Positions 43,601 through 49,637 of a stretch of 64,000 nt of DNA are shown piece after piece. Positions within the stretch are counted from its first letter, which is position 1; every line of letters starts with the position of its first letter. A model generated the notes under the pieces. The model saw only the letters and a program-made list of their open reading frames with translations, had not been told where the DNA came from and did no database searches. The DNA lies in contig JAJLRJ010000013.1 in the NCBI GenBank assembly GCA_024195265.1, positions 13,996,322 to 14,060,321 on the forward strand, given 5' to 3'. A program made the translations under genes and the position numbers. The DNA comes from Dendrophyllia cribrosa. Taxonomy: Eukaryota > Cnidaria > Anthozoa > Scleractinia > Dendrophylliidae.

Positions 43601-46401
43601 CAAGATGACGTCTTAGAGATTTTATTGTTATCATAAAGTAGGGACTAATTTTACAGCTGCTATTTTTTCTGAGCATTTTTTTTTTTTTTTCAGGGTTGCC
43701 ATTTATCGTCGTAGTTGTCACTATTGCTGTGGATAAAACCAGTTATGGTGGAACACACTAGTGAGTATTATAACATGCTCAGTTAAACACTAGTGAATAT
43801 TATTAAATGACTTAAATTAAACCAAGATGGTCGCTCTTTTGATCAAGAATGGTGGTTTGTAGTTTTAGGACGGATTTCAATACCTCATATTTTCAAAACT
43901 TGTCCATATATATTCACACTTGTTACGACTCATCTAGTAACATGGAAAATGACAATAATGAAAGGCTTGTTGAGGAAGCGATTCAAATTAACTTTTGACG
44001 TTCTTGTAGAAATTCCGGCCATTCCAGCGACAGCGAGAAAAGTTAATTTTCCAGCGGAAATTTTCCAATAGGAAGGATTATTCCCGATTTAATTTCCGCT
44101 GACCTACGGGTTTTGCCATGCATATAAAAAGCGCTCAAGATTTTTAATCTGATGTTACCTCTAAGTTTCCATGGGAGGACTGAAGAGAAAGGGAACCCGA
44201 CTAACTGTAGAAGCCTTGGTATCAGGTTAAATTTTGATCAATCGACCGTTCCCTGTTAGAAATACATTATTTAATGTCAATTAAACCCATACATTTGACT
44301 TGTTTTGTTTCGCAGCTGTCGCCTTGGAGACAAGGCATTTTACGCGGCTTTTGTTTCTCCAGTACTGTTCGTTATTCTTGTCAACACGGCCACCTTCTCT
44401 TTAATCATGTACAAACTTGCCACGCGTCCACCTAACACCGCTGACCCTGACCGTGGTAGTGAAGGGCTTCTGAAAATCAAGCGAGCGTTTGGGATCCTTA
44501 TCTTGGTCGGTATCACGTGGATGTTTGGTTTCTTTGCGGTGGCTGACGCTCGCCTTGTGTTCCATTATCTGTTTGCTATCTGCAACAGTCTTCAGGGTTT
44601 CTCAATCTTCATGTTCTATTGCGTCATTCAGAAGAAAGTACGCGCGTGTTGGTGGGCTCTGCTGACGTGTAATCTGCGCAGTCTTCAGAAGGCCAAGTCC
44701 CTCTACACGGATTCCTATGACCGACGGCGCCTGTCATCTGCCAGCAGAGTTCAATTGGATGCCATGCGCGCCAGAAGTAACACAGGGATTTCTCAGGTCA
44801 ATAAATGCGTTTTTAGTTAATCCTATTCAGATCGGACTTTTTTCTGTAACCAGGTTTGCTTTGGAAGTTTAAGTCTCTCCCTCCCTCCCCACCTTTCTCA
44901 GTTATAAAACTGTACTGTTTCTTTTGCATTAAGTTTGAGTCATAACATATTTAACCGTGTACTGTTTTGAGATTTTGTTTCAATTTTTGACATTACGGCT
45001 GTTCTTCCATAATGCCGTCGCTCCGATCTTGTAGTCTAAGTCGTCAATGCTGCTATACCCTATAACATAATCATTGAACTATGTTGTTTTTGTACATTAA
45101 TTCGTTATTCCTCTATCGTGAAATACTTATTTTGTGTGCCCACAGATCCTTCAAATGCCGTTACTTCAAATGACTGCCTCCGCACCGGATGTGGTTTTGG
45201 ATTGTCATCACCATAGCAACATAGTTTACGATGATGACCAAGCTCATCCTAGAGTAATACTTGAACCAAGTGATTATCAGCTAATTGATTTGAGAGGAGG
45301 TCAGACGATAGAAGTAAACGACTCTATGGACCAACTTTCCACCGGTTTGTCATATCGACCTGGGTCGCACGGAATCAATGTCTCCCAATCCCAGAATCCC
45401 AGCCCACGTGACTTGCGAGCAAAGGCGAATTCTGCGCACTCCACACCTAAATTGTTACGGTTACCTCGCATCCATGCCTTGCACCCGGGTGGAGCTTACA
45501 ATGGGTCACGTGATAGTGTAACACGTAATAATATTCCTTTGAAAGAGACTCTGAAGAGAACAGCGTCACACACTCCTGAGGTGACGAGACCAGCTAAGTG
45601 TTCCTCACTTAGAAGAACTAAATCCGCCAGCGATTCACTACGAGATGATACAAGATTTAGCGCTGATTTTAGCATTTGCAGTGACCTGACTTCAAGCGAG
45701 TCACTAAGTTCAGAAGCTGGTACACAAAAAAGGAAACAGTTTCTTGGTATCCCCATGGACAATCTCGGTGAGTTTGAACACACCGATATAATTACTTTAT
45801 TTTATAAACAACCCCAAGATATAAGATTCTATACAAAGTGCACTTCCTGTGAAGAGTTTACGTTCTATTCGACTAACAAGCACGGACCTTCCCAGTTGGC
45901 CGACATGTTGCATTATATGCTGGTGTCCATCATCCGTTCAGGTTTTGGAAATACATCAGTCAGGCCGTTTTGAGGCCCAGCTGCTATTACGACAACAGAT
46001 ATTACATCAAGGGGGCCTCAATACTCATTTTACTTTCATTTAAAACTCTCAAAATTAGCGCGCGCGAGTAACTTTGCATGTTTTGCTTTGAAAGGTACGA
46101 CACGCACACTTTTTTCAGTTGCATTTTAACCATTGAGAAAGAGGCAGCAGCCTCGAATTGAAACGTCTGTTTTCCTACGTTTTTTCACGTGTAATATTGG
46201 CGCATATTTAACATAACTTCTGAGTTTTCTGTTTTTATTTCAGGTGCACAAATTTTGGGACCGCTCAGAGGTTCAATAAGAGGAATTGTTGGATATGTGG
46301 AGACGACGGTTGAAAGTTTTGACTTGTTGATTGACTTGGAGAGAAAAAGATCATTGTCTTCTCCCGGTGCTTCCTTCCACGAAGTTAAAAGTATACAATA
46401 A
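16267..46401 (+). CDS. Adhesion GPCR gene B: discoidin x2, Ig, FN3 x2, GAIN/GPS, 7TM
   Basis: This gene encodes a complete adhesion GPCR of 1,515 residues. Exons: 16267-16333, 18612-18729, 20462-20657, 21927-22080, 24806-24972, 27413-27565, 28411-28564, 29836-30141, 32278-32571, 33037-33321, 33612-33661, 34914-35155, 36035-36530, 37190-37235, 40117-40211, 41594-41721, 42193-42461, 43694-43760, 44316-44796, 45146-45767 and 46244-46401. All have AG/GT borders, phases chain without error and the sum (4,548 bp) is a multiple of three. Residue layout: signal peptide 1-22, F5/8C 24-178, F5/8C 180-336, Ig 337-438, FN3 439-631, GAIN to 941 with cleavage at M934/T935, 7TM about 942-1256, tail to 1515. 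F5/8C and Ig modules suggest binding to matrix, glycans, lipid or a partner protein; the ligand is unknown. Gene A is its tandem paralogue. Confidence 0.9.
18612..22080 (+). CDS. Gene B exons 2-4: first F5/8C (discoidin) domain
   Basis: The exons 18612-18729, 20462-20657 and 21927-22080 form one F5/8C domain. It opens CTEALGMESG and DSQITASS, continues GGWCADHNDQNPYLQIDL and closes RVELYGC, with the paired terminal cysteines of the fold. Such domains bind collagen, glycans, phospholipids or receptors. The closing exon also carries ARVLRIHP, the usual strand before the last cysteine. Confidence 0.88.
19224..19436. repeat. 18-bp minisatellite in gene B intron 2
   Basis: About twelve copies of AATGATACCCTATACTAG, with ACACT and ATACA variants, run in tandem. 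Because 18 is a multiple of three the frame stays open, giving a false protein of MIPYTR repeats. Confidence 0.95.
19629..19686. repeat. (TAG)n microsatellite
   Basis: About 19 TAG triplets with one interruption lie in intron 2 of gene B. Confidence 0.95.
20108..20266. repeat. Hairpin element, arms about 65 bp
   Basis: A left arm containing AATTCAACTTGAAACAAAAG, then ACATCACTACGAGG, is mirrored by CCTCGTAGTGATGT-like sequence and CTTTTGTTTCAAGTTGAATT. The loop is about 30 bp. This is a compact foldback MITE in intron 2 of gene B. Confidence 0.85.
20804..21114. mobile_element. MITE with CAACCTCGTCCCCAG ends and 9-bp target repeat
   Basis: Inverted termini CAACCTCGTCCCCAG...CTGGGGACGAGGTTG bound 311 bp. 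The flanks are CCAACAGTC (20795-20803) and CTAACAGTC (21115-21123), an 8-of-9 match. A 9-bp duplication is typical of Mutator-like elements. The plus-strand open frame inside has no recognisable domain. Confidence 0.75.
23151..23825 (-). pseudogene. LINE (CR1/Jockey-like) reverse transcriptase C-terminus
   Basis: Minus-strand frames contain NIIWASTYRKTNLRCLVILQ, KHAIRIINKSSF, HSDPIFKKLGILKL, then after a frameshift HTYNTRNSHALHLSYFR and FSVFFQGPKFYNSP. These are the usual C-terminal motifs of CR1/L2/Jockey-type ORF2 proteins. The tail resumes beyond the nested MITE with SFKKALNGGLNLNLNE and ends at TAG 23153-23151. Stops and frameshifts make it dead. Confidence 0.72.
23234..23414. mobile_element. 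Hairpin MITE family 3, copy 1, nested in a LINE
   Basis: The ends AATAGGCCATTTCCGAGTT and AACTCGGAAATGGCCTATT are perfect complements and the arms extend to about 75 bp each. The same family is at 33327-33503. It is consistent with a TA target, as in Tc1/mariner MITEs. Confidence 0.88.
24112..24256. repeat. Direct tandem duplication, period 72 bp
   Basis: A 72-bp unit containing TTCTATTGCAGTGTTGCCGC, then TTTTTCTCTCATTTACTTAC, occurs twice back to back with no visible change. This points to a very recent event or an assembly artefact. Confidence 0.9.
24328..24575. mobile_element. Inverted-repeat MITE
   Basis: The ends ATTATGAAACCTTGCAGA and TCAGGTTTCATAACC, and inner CTTGACCGTGCACA with TGTGCACGGTCAAG, are inverted repeats. 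It has no coding content. Confidence 0.6.
24806..28564 (+). CDS. Gene B exons 5-7: second F5/8C domain
   Basis: The exons 24806-24972, 27413-27565 and 28411-28564 form a second discoidin domain with the same internal phases (1-0-0-1) as the first. Motifs are CNTQVGVEDRRI, MTASSYW, GGWCTDKLDLHQYLQ then IDLAWV, YKLNYSTDGSTW and ARFIRFNP before VEIYEC. The identical exon structure suggests the two domains arose by duplication of a three-exon cassette, although their sequences have diverged a lot. Confidence 0.87.
25501..25823. mobile_element. MITE with GGATCATCCTAG repeats
   Basis: The ends GGCCCTATTTACATGGAAAG and CTTTCCATGTAAAATGGGGCC are inverted. Inside, CCTAGTGCTAGGATCATCC and its complement repeat, making nested palindromes. 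It lies in intron 5 of gene B. Confidence 0.8.
25849..26640. mobile_element. Inverted-repeat element with C/G-tract ends and internal ORF
   Basis: The left end ATGCACCAATCAATTCCGG is followed by CTGTTACCATCC and a C tract; the right end is the near complement, with a G tract then GGATGGTAACATCCGGAATT. About 790 bp. It holds a minus-strand open frame described separately. Confidence 0.75.
26192..26467 (-). pseudogene. SAM-like ORF inside the 25849-26640 element
   Basis: The minus-strand frame has no ATG start but is open for about 90 codons. It contains VGDWLENQGIAKLKNLFE, LTVEEVEWWLEHL and a basic, arginine-lysine-rich coil. WLENQGI...LL...LTVEEV resembles a sterile alpha motif, but this is a visual guess. 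It may be a captured exon or the remains of a transposon gene. Confidence 0.35.
27674..28163. repeat. 8-bp TACCACAG/TACCACAA satellite-like array
   Basis: About 60 imperfect copies of TACCACAG or TACCACAA fill the region, with rarer TACCGCAG and AACACC variants. It lies in intron 6 of gene B. Long open frames exist on both strands because none of the common unit variants makes a stop. Confidence 0.95.
28798..28940. mobile_element. Penelope-like 3' end fragment
   Basis: GATAAGGTCAATTGGTCACCG, then AAAGAGATTCAAAAG and TTTCAAGCGCTTAC, resemble the segment after the GIY-YIG relic at 56000-56075. It includes a tandem duplication of TTAGGTCAGAGCATCACCAT (about 46 bp apart). Confidence 0.5.
29836..30141 (+). 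CDS. Gene B exon 8: immunoglobulin-like domain
   Basis: A single phase 1-1 exon encodes an Ig domain: SVPRVSPPSETVELNRTSSV, LTCLVSGQPG, MEWYKNRRLIP, LTLNRVKYKDRGSIISCSAW. The two cysteines, the core tryptophan and the D-x-G pattern of an I-set-like fold are present. It lies between the discoidin and FN3 modules of the receptor. Confidence 0.88.
30319..31638. mobile_element. 1.3 kb element with TAGCCTG ends and perfect 9-bp target duplication
   Basis: The element begins TAGCCTGTGAACAGGC and ends with the exact complement GCCTGTTCACAGGCTA. It is flanked by GAAGCATCG at 30310-30318 and 31639-31647, a perfect 9-bp duplication. Nine-base duplications are typical of Mutator-like elements. It carries a minus-strand RecQ-like helicase fragment but no transposase that I can see, so it is non-autonomous. 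It sits in the gene B intron between the Ig and first FN3 exons. Confidence 0.88.
30974..31333 (-). pseudogene. RecQ-like helicase N-terminal fragment
   Basis: From ATG at 31333 the frame encodes MSGGRFSIDQFEKAL, then LKEEQKRPLKFLAEK (RecQ motif 0), GILPTGFGKSS (Walker A with lysine and serine) and VVKPVVSIMKYQVEEM (motif Ia). It stops at TAA 30976-30974, before the Walker B box, so only the first third of the ATPase is present. It cannot be an active helicase alone. It lies within the TAGCCTG element and could be a captured exon or the remains of a helicase encoded by the parent element. Confidence 0.75.
31670..32073. mobile_element. TTAA MITE family 4, copy 1
   Basis: The ends TTAAAGGGCTGGTTTCACGG and CCGTGAAACCCTCCCTTTAA are inverted, with TTAA borders. 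A second copy is at 37623-38209. The interior encodes DPKDLFYALVAFMAHMGMYN in one plus frame; the same peptide, slightly changed, is in copy 2. Confidence 0.85.
32207..32229. repeat. Poly-G run
   Basis: A tract of more than 20 consecutive G bases lies 49 bp upstream of the first FN3 exon of gene B. Such a run could form G-quadruplex DNA, and its length in an assembly is unreliable. Confidence 0.9.
32278..33321 (+). CDS. Gene B exons 9-10: two FN3 domains
   Basis: The exons 32278-32571 and 33037-33321 match gene A exons 1626-1919 and 2299-2583 in length and phase. Sequence motifs are YLVRYKTDTRHSPWVL, WITLHGVHPHTAYMVEVASY, then APSGPPRDVLVI and VPNQQYFIGVRAYTKVGPGP. The donor of exon 10 is only about 5 bp from a MITE insertion (33327-33503). 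Confidence 0.88.
33327..33503. mobile_element. Hairpin MITE family 3, copy 2, at a splice donor
   Basis: The ends AATAGGCCATTTCCGAG and CTCGGAAATGGGCTATT match the element at 23234-23414. Insertion begins about 5 bp after the FN3-2 donor (33322). Gene A has the unfilled site: GTAACAATTGTGTTTGA at 2584-2600 against GTAACAAT...ATTATGTTTGA in gene B. Confidence 0.88.
33612..40211 (+). CDS. Gene B exons 11-15: GAIN domain and GPS
   Basis: The exons 33612-33661, 34914-35155, 36035-36530, 37190-37235 and 40117-40211 encode the GAIN domain, ending CVWWDF, GWSTAGC, CECNHMTNFAALV. Cleavage is expected at H933-M934/T935. The intron before the GPS exon is 2.9 kb against 0.4 kb in gene A, the excess being inserted repeats. 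Residue N924 in gene B replaces K in gene A close to the GPS. Confidence 0.88.
33781..33896. repeat. Hairpin repeat
   Basis: TAATCATACGGTTTTGAGTTC, then TTTGGGATTAATTTGCAC, is mirrored by GTGCAAATTAATCCCAAA and the complement of the first part. It is a compact foldback in a gene B intron. Confidence 0.8.
34030..34120. repeat. 20-bp tandem repeat
   Basis: Four copies of TTTGCACTGGTGTTACACTT follow a T-rich tract (33930-34010). Confidence 0.85.
34433..34578. mobile_element. Small MITE with AGGGACCGCGGAG ends
   Basis: The ends CAGGGACCGCGGAG and CTCCGCGGTCCCTG are inverted. The 146-bp interior is GC-rich with a second GGGCCGCGGTCCC palindrome. Confidence 0.75.
34684..34783. repeat. Hairpin repeat
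   Basis: AATACCTCGTAAGGCAAATAACGTTACAATTT-like sequence is mirrored by AAATTGTAACGG and TTTGCTTTACGAGTTATT around a G-rich loop. Confidence 0.7.
35445..35535. repeat. Inverted GTGTTTGA motif cluster
   Basis: The segment has AAGTGTTTCATCGGGGTTTCC, and then GAGTGTTTGATATACC. It is like clusters at 330-440 and 4318-4560. Confidence 0.4.
37570..37622. repeat. Left part of GPS-intron tandem repeat, gene B
   Basis: Units with GAGTTAACACTATGTTTTCC followed by CGTCACTG match gene A 6318-6422. The array is interrupted at 37623 and resumes at 40056. Confidence 0.75.
37623..38209. mobile_element. TTAA MITE family 4, copy 2, right end lost
   Basis: It begins TTAAGGGAGGGTTTCACGG and is in inverse orientation to 31670-32073. 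The far end breaks off at GTGCACATGCA, where the family-2 foldback starts. It has an extra internal segment (about 37740-37900). The minus strand keeps an open frame with MTKIHRKFQRIT and FDPKDLFYALVVFMAHMGMY. Confidence 0.8.
38211..40055. mobile_element. Giant foldback: two family-2 copies head to head
   Basis: The left arm (38211 to about 39066) is the near-exact reverse complement of the right arm (about 39201-40046), around a spacer of about 134 bp. Compared with the single copy at 10731-11839, the spacer plus right arm is an inverted copy and the left arm a truncated forward copy. Right terminus is GTCGAGTCACCTTAA; the left lacks the terminal TTAAGGTGA. Arm-specific variants (CCAAGCCCC against CCACGCCCT in the other copy) show the arms are each other's closest relatives. 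It separates exons 14 and 15 of gene B. Confidence 0.9.
40056..40116. repeat. Right part of GPS-intron tandem repeat, gene B
   Basis: Two units of ATGTTTTCCCGTCACT with TTAGTTAACACTATG run into the acceptor of the GPS exon, as in gene A. Confidence 0.75.
40330..40665. mobile_element. MITE with TAGCCTGA ends and imperfect 9-bp flanks
   Basis: The ends TAGCCTGACTCTCAGAC and GTCTGAGAATCAGGCTA are inverted. The flanks are CAGTGAAAC (40321-40329) and AAGAGAAAC (40666-40674), 7 of 9 matching. Termini resemble those of the 30319-31638 element. Confidence 0.7.
41268..41350. repeat. Hairpin with telomere-like TTAGGG core
   Basis: GAGTTCGAGTTTAGTTTGAG and CTCGAACTCAAACTTGAACTC flank AAGGGTTAGGGTTAAGGG. 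Only two or three TTAGGG-like units are present, so this is a loop sequence and not a telomere remnant of note. Confidence 0.6.
41594..44796 (+). CDS. Gene B exons 16-19: seven-transmembrane region
   Basis: The exons 41594-41721 (TM1), 42193-42461 (TM2-TM3), 43694-43760 (TM4) and 44316-44796 (TM5-TM7) match gene A in length and phase. TM6 has ILVGITWMFGFFAV and TM7 CNSLQGFSIFMFYC. The TM5-TM7 exon differs from gene A at 9 of about 160 residues. The partial copy of exon 17 downstream is described separately. Confidence 0.9.
42482..42691 (+). pseudogene. Partial tandem duplicate of the TM2-TM3 exon
   Basis: The sequence repeats the 3' three-quarters of exon 17, offset by 233 bp at the left and 230 bp at the right because of one lost codon (AALVHYF becomes AVVHYF). 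The donor GTAAGT is kept at 42692. The first part of the exon and its acceptor are missing. The only cryptic AG (TGTGTCAG at 42511 or so) would give phase 0, fitting neither exon 16 nor exon 17, so it is unlikely to be used in frame. Confidence 0.9.
42938..43533. mobile_element. MITE with CCGATTACATGGCGAATTT ends
   Basis: The ends TTAAGGGGCCGATTACATGG and CCATGTAATCGGACCCTAAG are inverted. The right half contains stacked GGGCTGAAATTTCAGCCCGG palindromes. A SINE-like unit is nested near 43087-43220. It lies in the gene B intron before TM4. Confidence 0.75.
43087..43220 (+). mobile_element. tRNA-derived SINE-like unit
   Basis: An A-box-like TGGTACAGTGG at 43097-43107 and a B box GGTTCAATCC at 43148-43157 have the spacing of an internal RNA polymerase III promoter. 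The segment cannot be folded by eye into a clean tRNA, so a tRNA-derived SINE head is more likely than a tRNA gene. Confidence 0.5.
45146..46401 (+). CDS. Gene B exons 20-21: cytoplasmic tail
   Basis: Exon 45146-45767 encodes the serine-rich tail (SLRRTKSASDSLRD and PLKETLKRTASHTPE shared with gene A). Exon 46244-46401 encodes GAQILGPLRGSIRGIVGYVE and ends KSIQ-stop. The tail is less conserved between A and B than the 7TM region, with small indels around residue 1325. Reading into intron 20 stays open for about 68 more codons, an alternative C-terminus if the intron is retained. Confidence 0.85.
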
Positions 46402-47370
46402 TTAAGAGAAGAGTACGAAATGTTAGACTGGGAAACATTCGCTCCATTTCTTTTTTATTGTATTGCCGAGCAAAATGTAGGAAGAGCAAAACCACCATGC
46501 CCCCTCCCCCAAATTAATTCTATGATATCCCCAGATTTCGCATAGCATTTAATATGGCAGCTCCACTTATTGAACTTGAGGATGGCCATAAAAATCCGTG
46601 CGCTGTTCACGATCCAGTCAGTCAGAAGTTGAAACATAGATATCGTAAATCGAGAAATTTTAACGTACTTTCCGCTCTTCAGATGCAATGAAAATAGAGA
46701 GAGATTTTGGCCAAGTGGCGTGCAGGAGATTTTAAGATTCATTATATTGATGTCAGGGCAGTCTTGATCTATTCCAAGGATGTATTGCGGACCTATGTTT
46801 TCTCTACGTAAATTCGTATGCTAACGAGTCTAATGAAGAAAAATGTAAACAATGACGTCACCAAAGATTCGCACATGCAAAAAAGTCAAATGTTCGTAAT
46901 TAATATTTTAAGACTTTCACAAGCCAGTGCTCGTAAATATAGAAATTTATGAAATTTATAAGCTTCTGGAAGAAGAAAAGTCCAAAGACTTAGGCAAAGC
47001 TGATGGTGCATATATTTGTAAAAGTTGTAAGTACAATAATTCAGCTGGCCAAACCGGCCTTCATTAGGTACAAGATGGGAATGAATTTAAGGTGGAAATG
47101 TAAAAATCAAAAGGAAGAAATCGTCACGTTTATTCATGCCGTGACGTTTAAGACGAGTCACGTGAAGAGCCATGAGTAATGTACAAACTGATAAGTTGCA
47201 TGTCAAAGTCGAAACCGTTAGGATTGGAAAGGAAATGTTCCAAATATTGAGCGTTTGCGTTCGTTAAATATTTTTTCAAGCTTCAGGGAGAAACTCTCCG
47301 GCTATAAATACGTTGACTAAGCTGTACACACTGTTGTTTTTCTTCAAAGAATAAAATGATATGTGAACTT
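46402..47370 (+). promoter_or_regulatory. Gene B 3' UTR and poly(A) signal
   Basis: AATAAA at 47350-47355 follows CTGTTGTTTTTCTTCAAAG, as in gene A. The stretch near 46770-46800 (GATGTATTGCGGACCTATG) also aligns with gene A 13502-13522. Between about 46930 and 47280 gene B has sequence without a counterpart, probably an insertion. Confidence 0.55.
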
Positions 47371-47551
47371 TTTGGTAGCCTATCGTCTGCTTTTTCATCC
47401 CTTTTCAAGCCTAAAGTGATGCAAAATTTATCTGTTACAATAAATATTTCTGCAAATTTGCTTATATGGTTTTAGAGACGGTTTTTTATACACAAGAAAT
47501 GAGAAACTGTTAAGAGAGATTTGGTAGCCGAGTTATTTTAATTAAGTTTCG

Positions 47552-47586
47552 ATGATGATGATGATGATGATAATGATGATGATGAT
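47552..47586. repeat. (GAT)n microsatellite
   Basis: About eleven GAT triplets with one GATAAT interruption. Confidence 0.9.
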
Positions 47587-47943
47587 CACTGACTACAATT
47601 GAACCCACCCGGGGTAAGACAGGTTTTCTCTCGGTACGCTTTCGTCAGCAGTCGGTACGGGCCTGCGCCCAAAGCCAGACCAAAACTCTTCTCGCGGTAT
47701 ATATGAGACATAGAGGCGTGTAATATGAAAAAAAAAAACACAAGAAGCGTGGAAAGCCTCTGGCACGGCATGGTAGCGATTACCTGGAATTAAAGGAAAG
47801 ATGGTCGTCTAGGATACGTCCATGTCACAGTGACCACTTTGTTGGGGCGCTGAAAAGCCACGTTAATCTACAGCTTTTTGTTTTTTTTCCTAAAGGGCAC
47901 TTTGAAGTTAGACGAAAATCAAGATGCTGACCTAATGTGCTCC

Positions 47944-48181
47944 TAGCCTGCGAAGCAGTAGTTTCCTTTCCAAGAGCGCGGGAGGCGCGTGAATGCATGG
48001 GGCACGAAAAGGAGCAAAAATATAGGGAGGGGGAATGGAGAGGAAGGAAAGAAAACGCTGGCGTTTCCTTTCCTTCCTCTCCCCTCCCTCCGCCCTATTT
48101 TTATTTTTTGCTCCTTTTCGCGCCCTACGCCTTCGCGCGCCTCCCGTGCTCTCGGAAAGTAAGCGACTGCAACGCAGGCTA
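47944..48181. mobile_element. MITE with TAGCCTGCG ends and imperfect 9-bp flanks
   Basis: The ends TAGCCTGCGAAGCAG and CTGCAACGCAGGCTA are inverted, with inner GCGCGGGAGGCGCG and CGCGCCTCCCGTGC. The flanks ATGTGCTCC and TTTTGCTCC agree at 7 of 9 positions. It belongs with the TAGCCTG group at 30319 and 40330. Confidence 0.72.
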
Positions 48182-48800
48182 TTTTGCTCCGGTAACTCCA
48201 GTTTGGTCAATGTTGTACAGCACCACCACACCTGGAAATGCTTTTATATCATTTATTTTAATTTATTTGAGTAAAATAATACATTTTACCAAAGATTGTT
48301 CGTTGGGTGCCCCTGCAGTGTGGCACATGTGTTGTTTGTTTTCCTTGTATGCTAATATCCTCTTTGCACAAAAGTACATTTGTTAAATCCGTCTGCAGGG
48401 GACACGCTTTTTGTGGAATGTTTTTTAAGTCGTTCAATAAACTCGTAGCACATATTTTATCAGGTTTAAAATTTAAAACACTGATAAAACACAAGATAAA
48501 ACACTGCTACTCGTGTATTAAACTTAACTTATATCGTACCATCTGTACGGCAGCGTTCACGAGACTGATCAATCATAGGAGCAAGGCCAGATGGCTTGTT
48601 CTAATTTTTACTTTACCGTAGTGCAGCAGAAGAAGTTATTAAAAGTTAAATATTTTAAGAATAAGTGTATTTCACAACTAATTGAAAATATGGCCGAAAA
48701 GAACAAAGGCAATGATCCCGAAAAAATAAGGAATCATAATGTTTATAATAAACAAATTCTCTTCTCTTACAGGTCGGTCTTTTTTAATAATTATGTACCC
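48182..48800. other. Intergenic stretch with no recognised gene
   Basis: Several open frames occur on both strands but none shows a domain or splice partner. The DNA is AT-rich. Confidence 0.5.
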
Positions 48801-49120
48801 GATGTAGCGAGTGTTAATGTTTAATAGCTTTACAGTCATGTACAGTCCTTTAGCCTGAAGAAGTAGCCTCGCTTTGAAGAGCTATTGATGTAGTGAGTGT
48901 TTATGTTTCATAGCTTTTCATTCCTTCAGCCTAAAAAAGTAGCCTCGCTTTGGAGAGCTCTTGATGGAGCGAGTGTTTCAGTTTGATGGCTTCTCAATAA
49001 TTCAGTCTGAAGAAGTAGCCTCGCTTTGGAGAGCTCTTGATGTAGCGAGTATTAATGTTTGATAGCTTTACAGTCCTTCAGTCTAAAGAAGTAGCCTCGC
49101 TTTGGAGAGCTCTTGAAGTA
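48801..49120. repeat. 76-bp tandem array overlapping the CAP-Gly stop codon
   Basis: The motif GTAGCCTCGCTTTG starts at 48863, 48939, 49015 and 49091, exactly 76 bp apart. The unit at about 49045-49120 is the coding end of the CAP-Gly exon (minus strand), and the other three lie 3' of its stop codon. They would encode SSPKRGYFFRL-like peptides but in different frames and with other stops. Confidence 0.93.
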
Positions 49121-49637
49121 TCGTATTCCCCGGTATGTACCGTCAGTACCCAGTTTATTATCAGTTAACAACTCAACTCCTGCTATAAGATGAGCATTAT
49201 CGAGCGGAAGTTGAGGCAAGTGCCCCACCCATCTCAGGTTTCCATTTATCAAACTCTTCTTTCCGGTCAAACGGCAAGCCACGCTTGAACCAATCAGCTT
49301 TGAGAAGCGCTTGTCAGTTTCAGGCAGTTTAGCCGGTGCCGGTGCGACCTTCTTTGCCACTTGTGCTGGCTTCTTTTGATTCGGCACCGCATTGTGCGGT
49401 TTGGATTTAAGGGCGGGAGTAGTTTTGGTTTCGTTTTTCAACTCTTTTGGTTTTGATTTAACTGGTGTCTGGAGAGGAAGAGGTCTGGGCACCACTTTCC
49501 GCTTGTCGTGTGAGGTGGTCTCGTCACCACTACCCCCACCTTCACCAGACGACTCATCTGTTTTGATTTCCACAGTTGATCCACCATCTCGTGCAGTTTC
49601 GTCTTCGAGCAGTTCATTCTCAAGAGACAGCCTAGCT
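49052..49637 (-). CDS. CAP-Gly domain protein, terminal exon (CYLD-like module)
   Basis: The minus-strand exon starts after a pyrimidine-rich acceptor (CTCCTTCATCCAAAG) at 49637 and ends at TAA 49054-49052, giving about 195 residues. A charged, proline- and lysine-rich linker (KVVPRPLPLQTPVKSKPK) precedes a C-terminal CAP-Gly domain: GSSVACRLTGKK, LRWVGHLPQLP, AGVELLTDNKLGTDGTYRGI, RYFKSSPKRGYFFRL. TDGTYRGIRYF and AGVEL resemble the CAP-Gly modules of CYLD rather than the GKNDG signature of CLIP proteins. CAP-Gly domains bind microtubule or zinc-finger partners. An in-frame stop lies just upstream of the acceptor, and I could not find the preceding exon; the phase (two bases needed) does not fit the neighbouring carboxypeptidase. 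Confidence 0.72.

Noticed and set aside
47932..48386. Overlapping plus and minus ORFs of 99-149 codons
   Set aside because: They cover a GC-rich palindromic MITE and show no domains.
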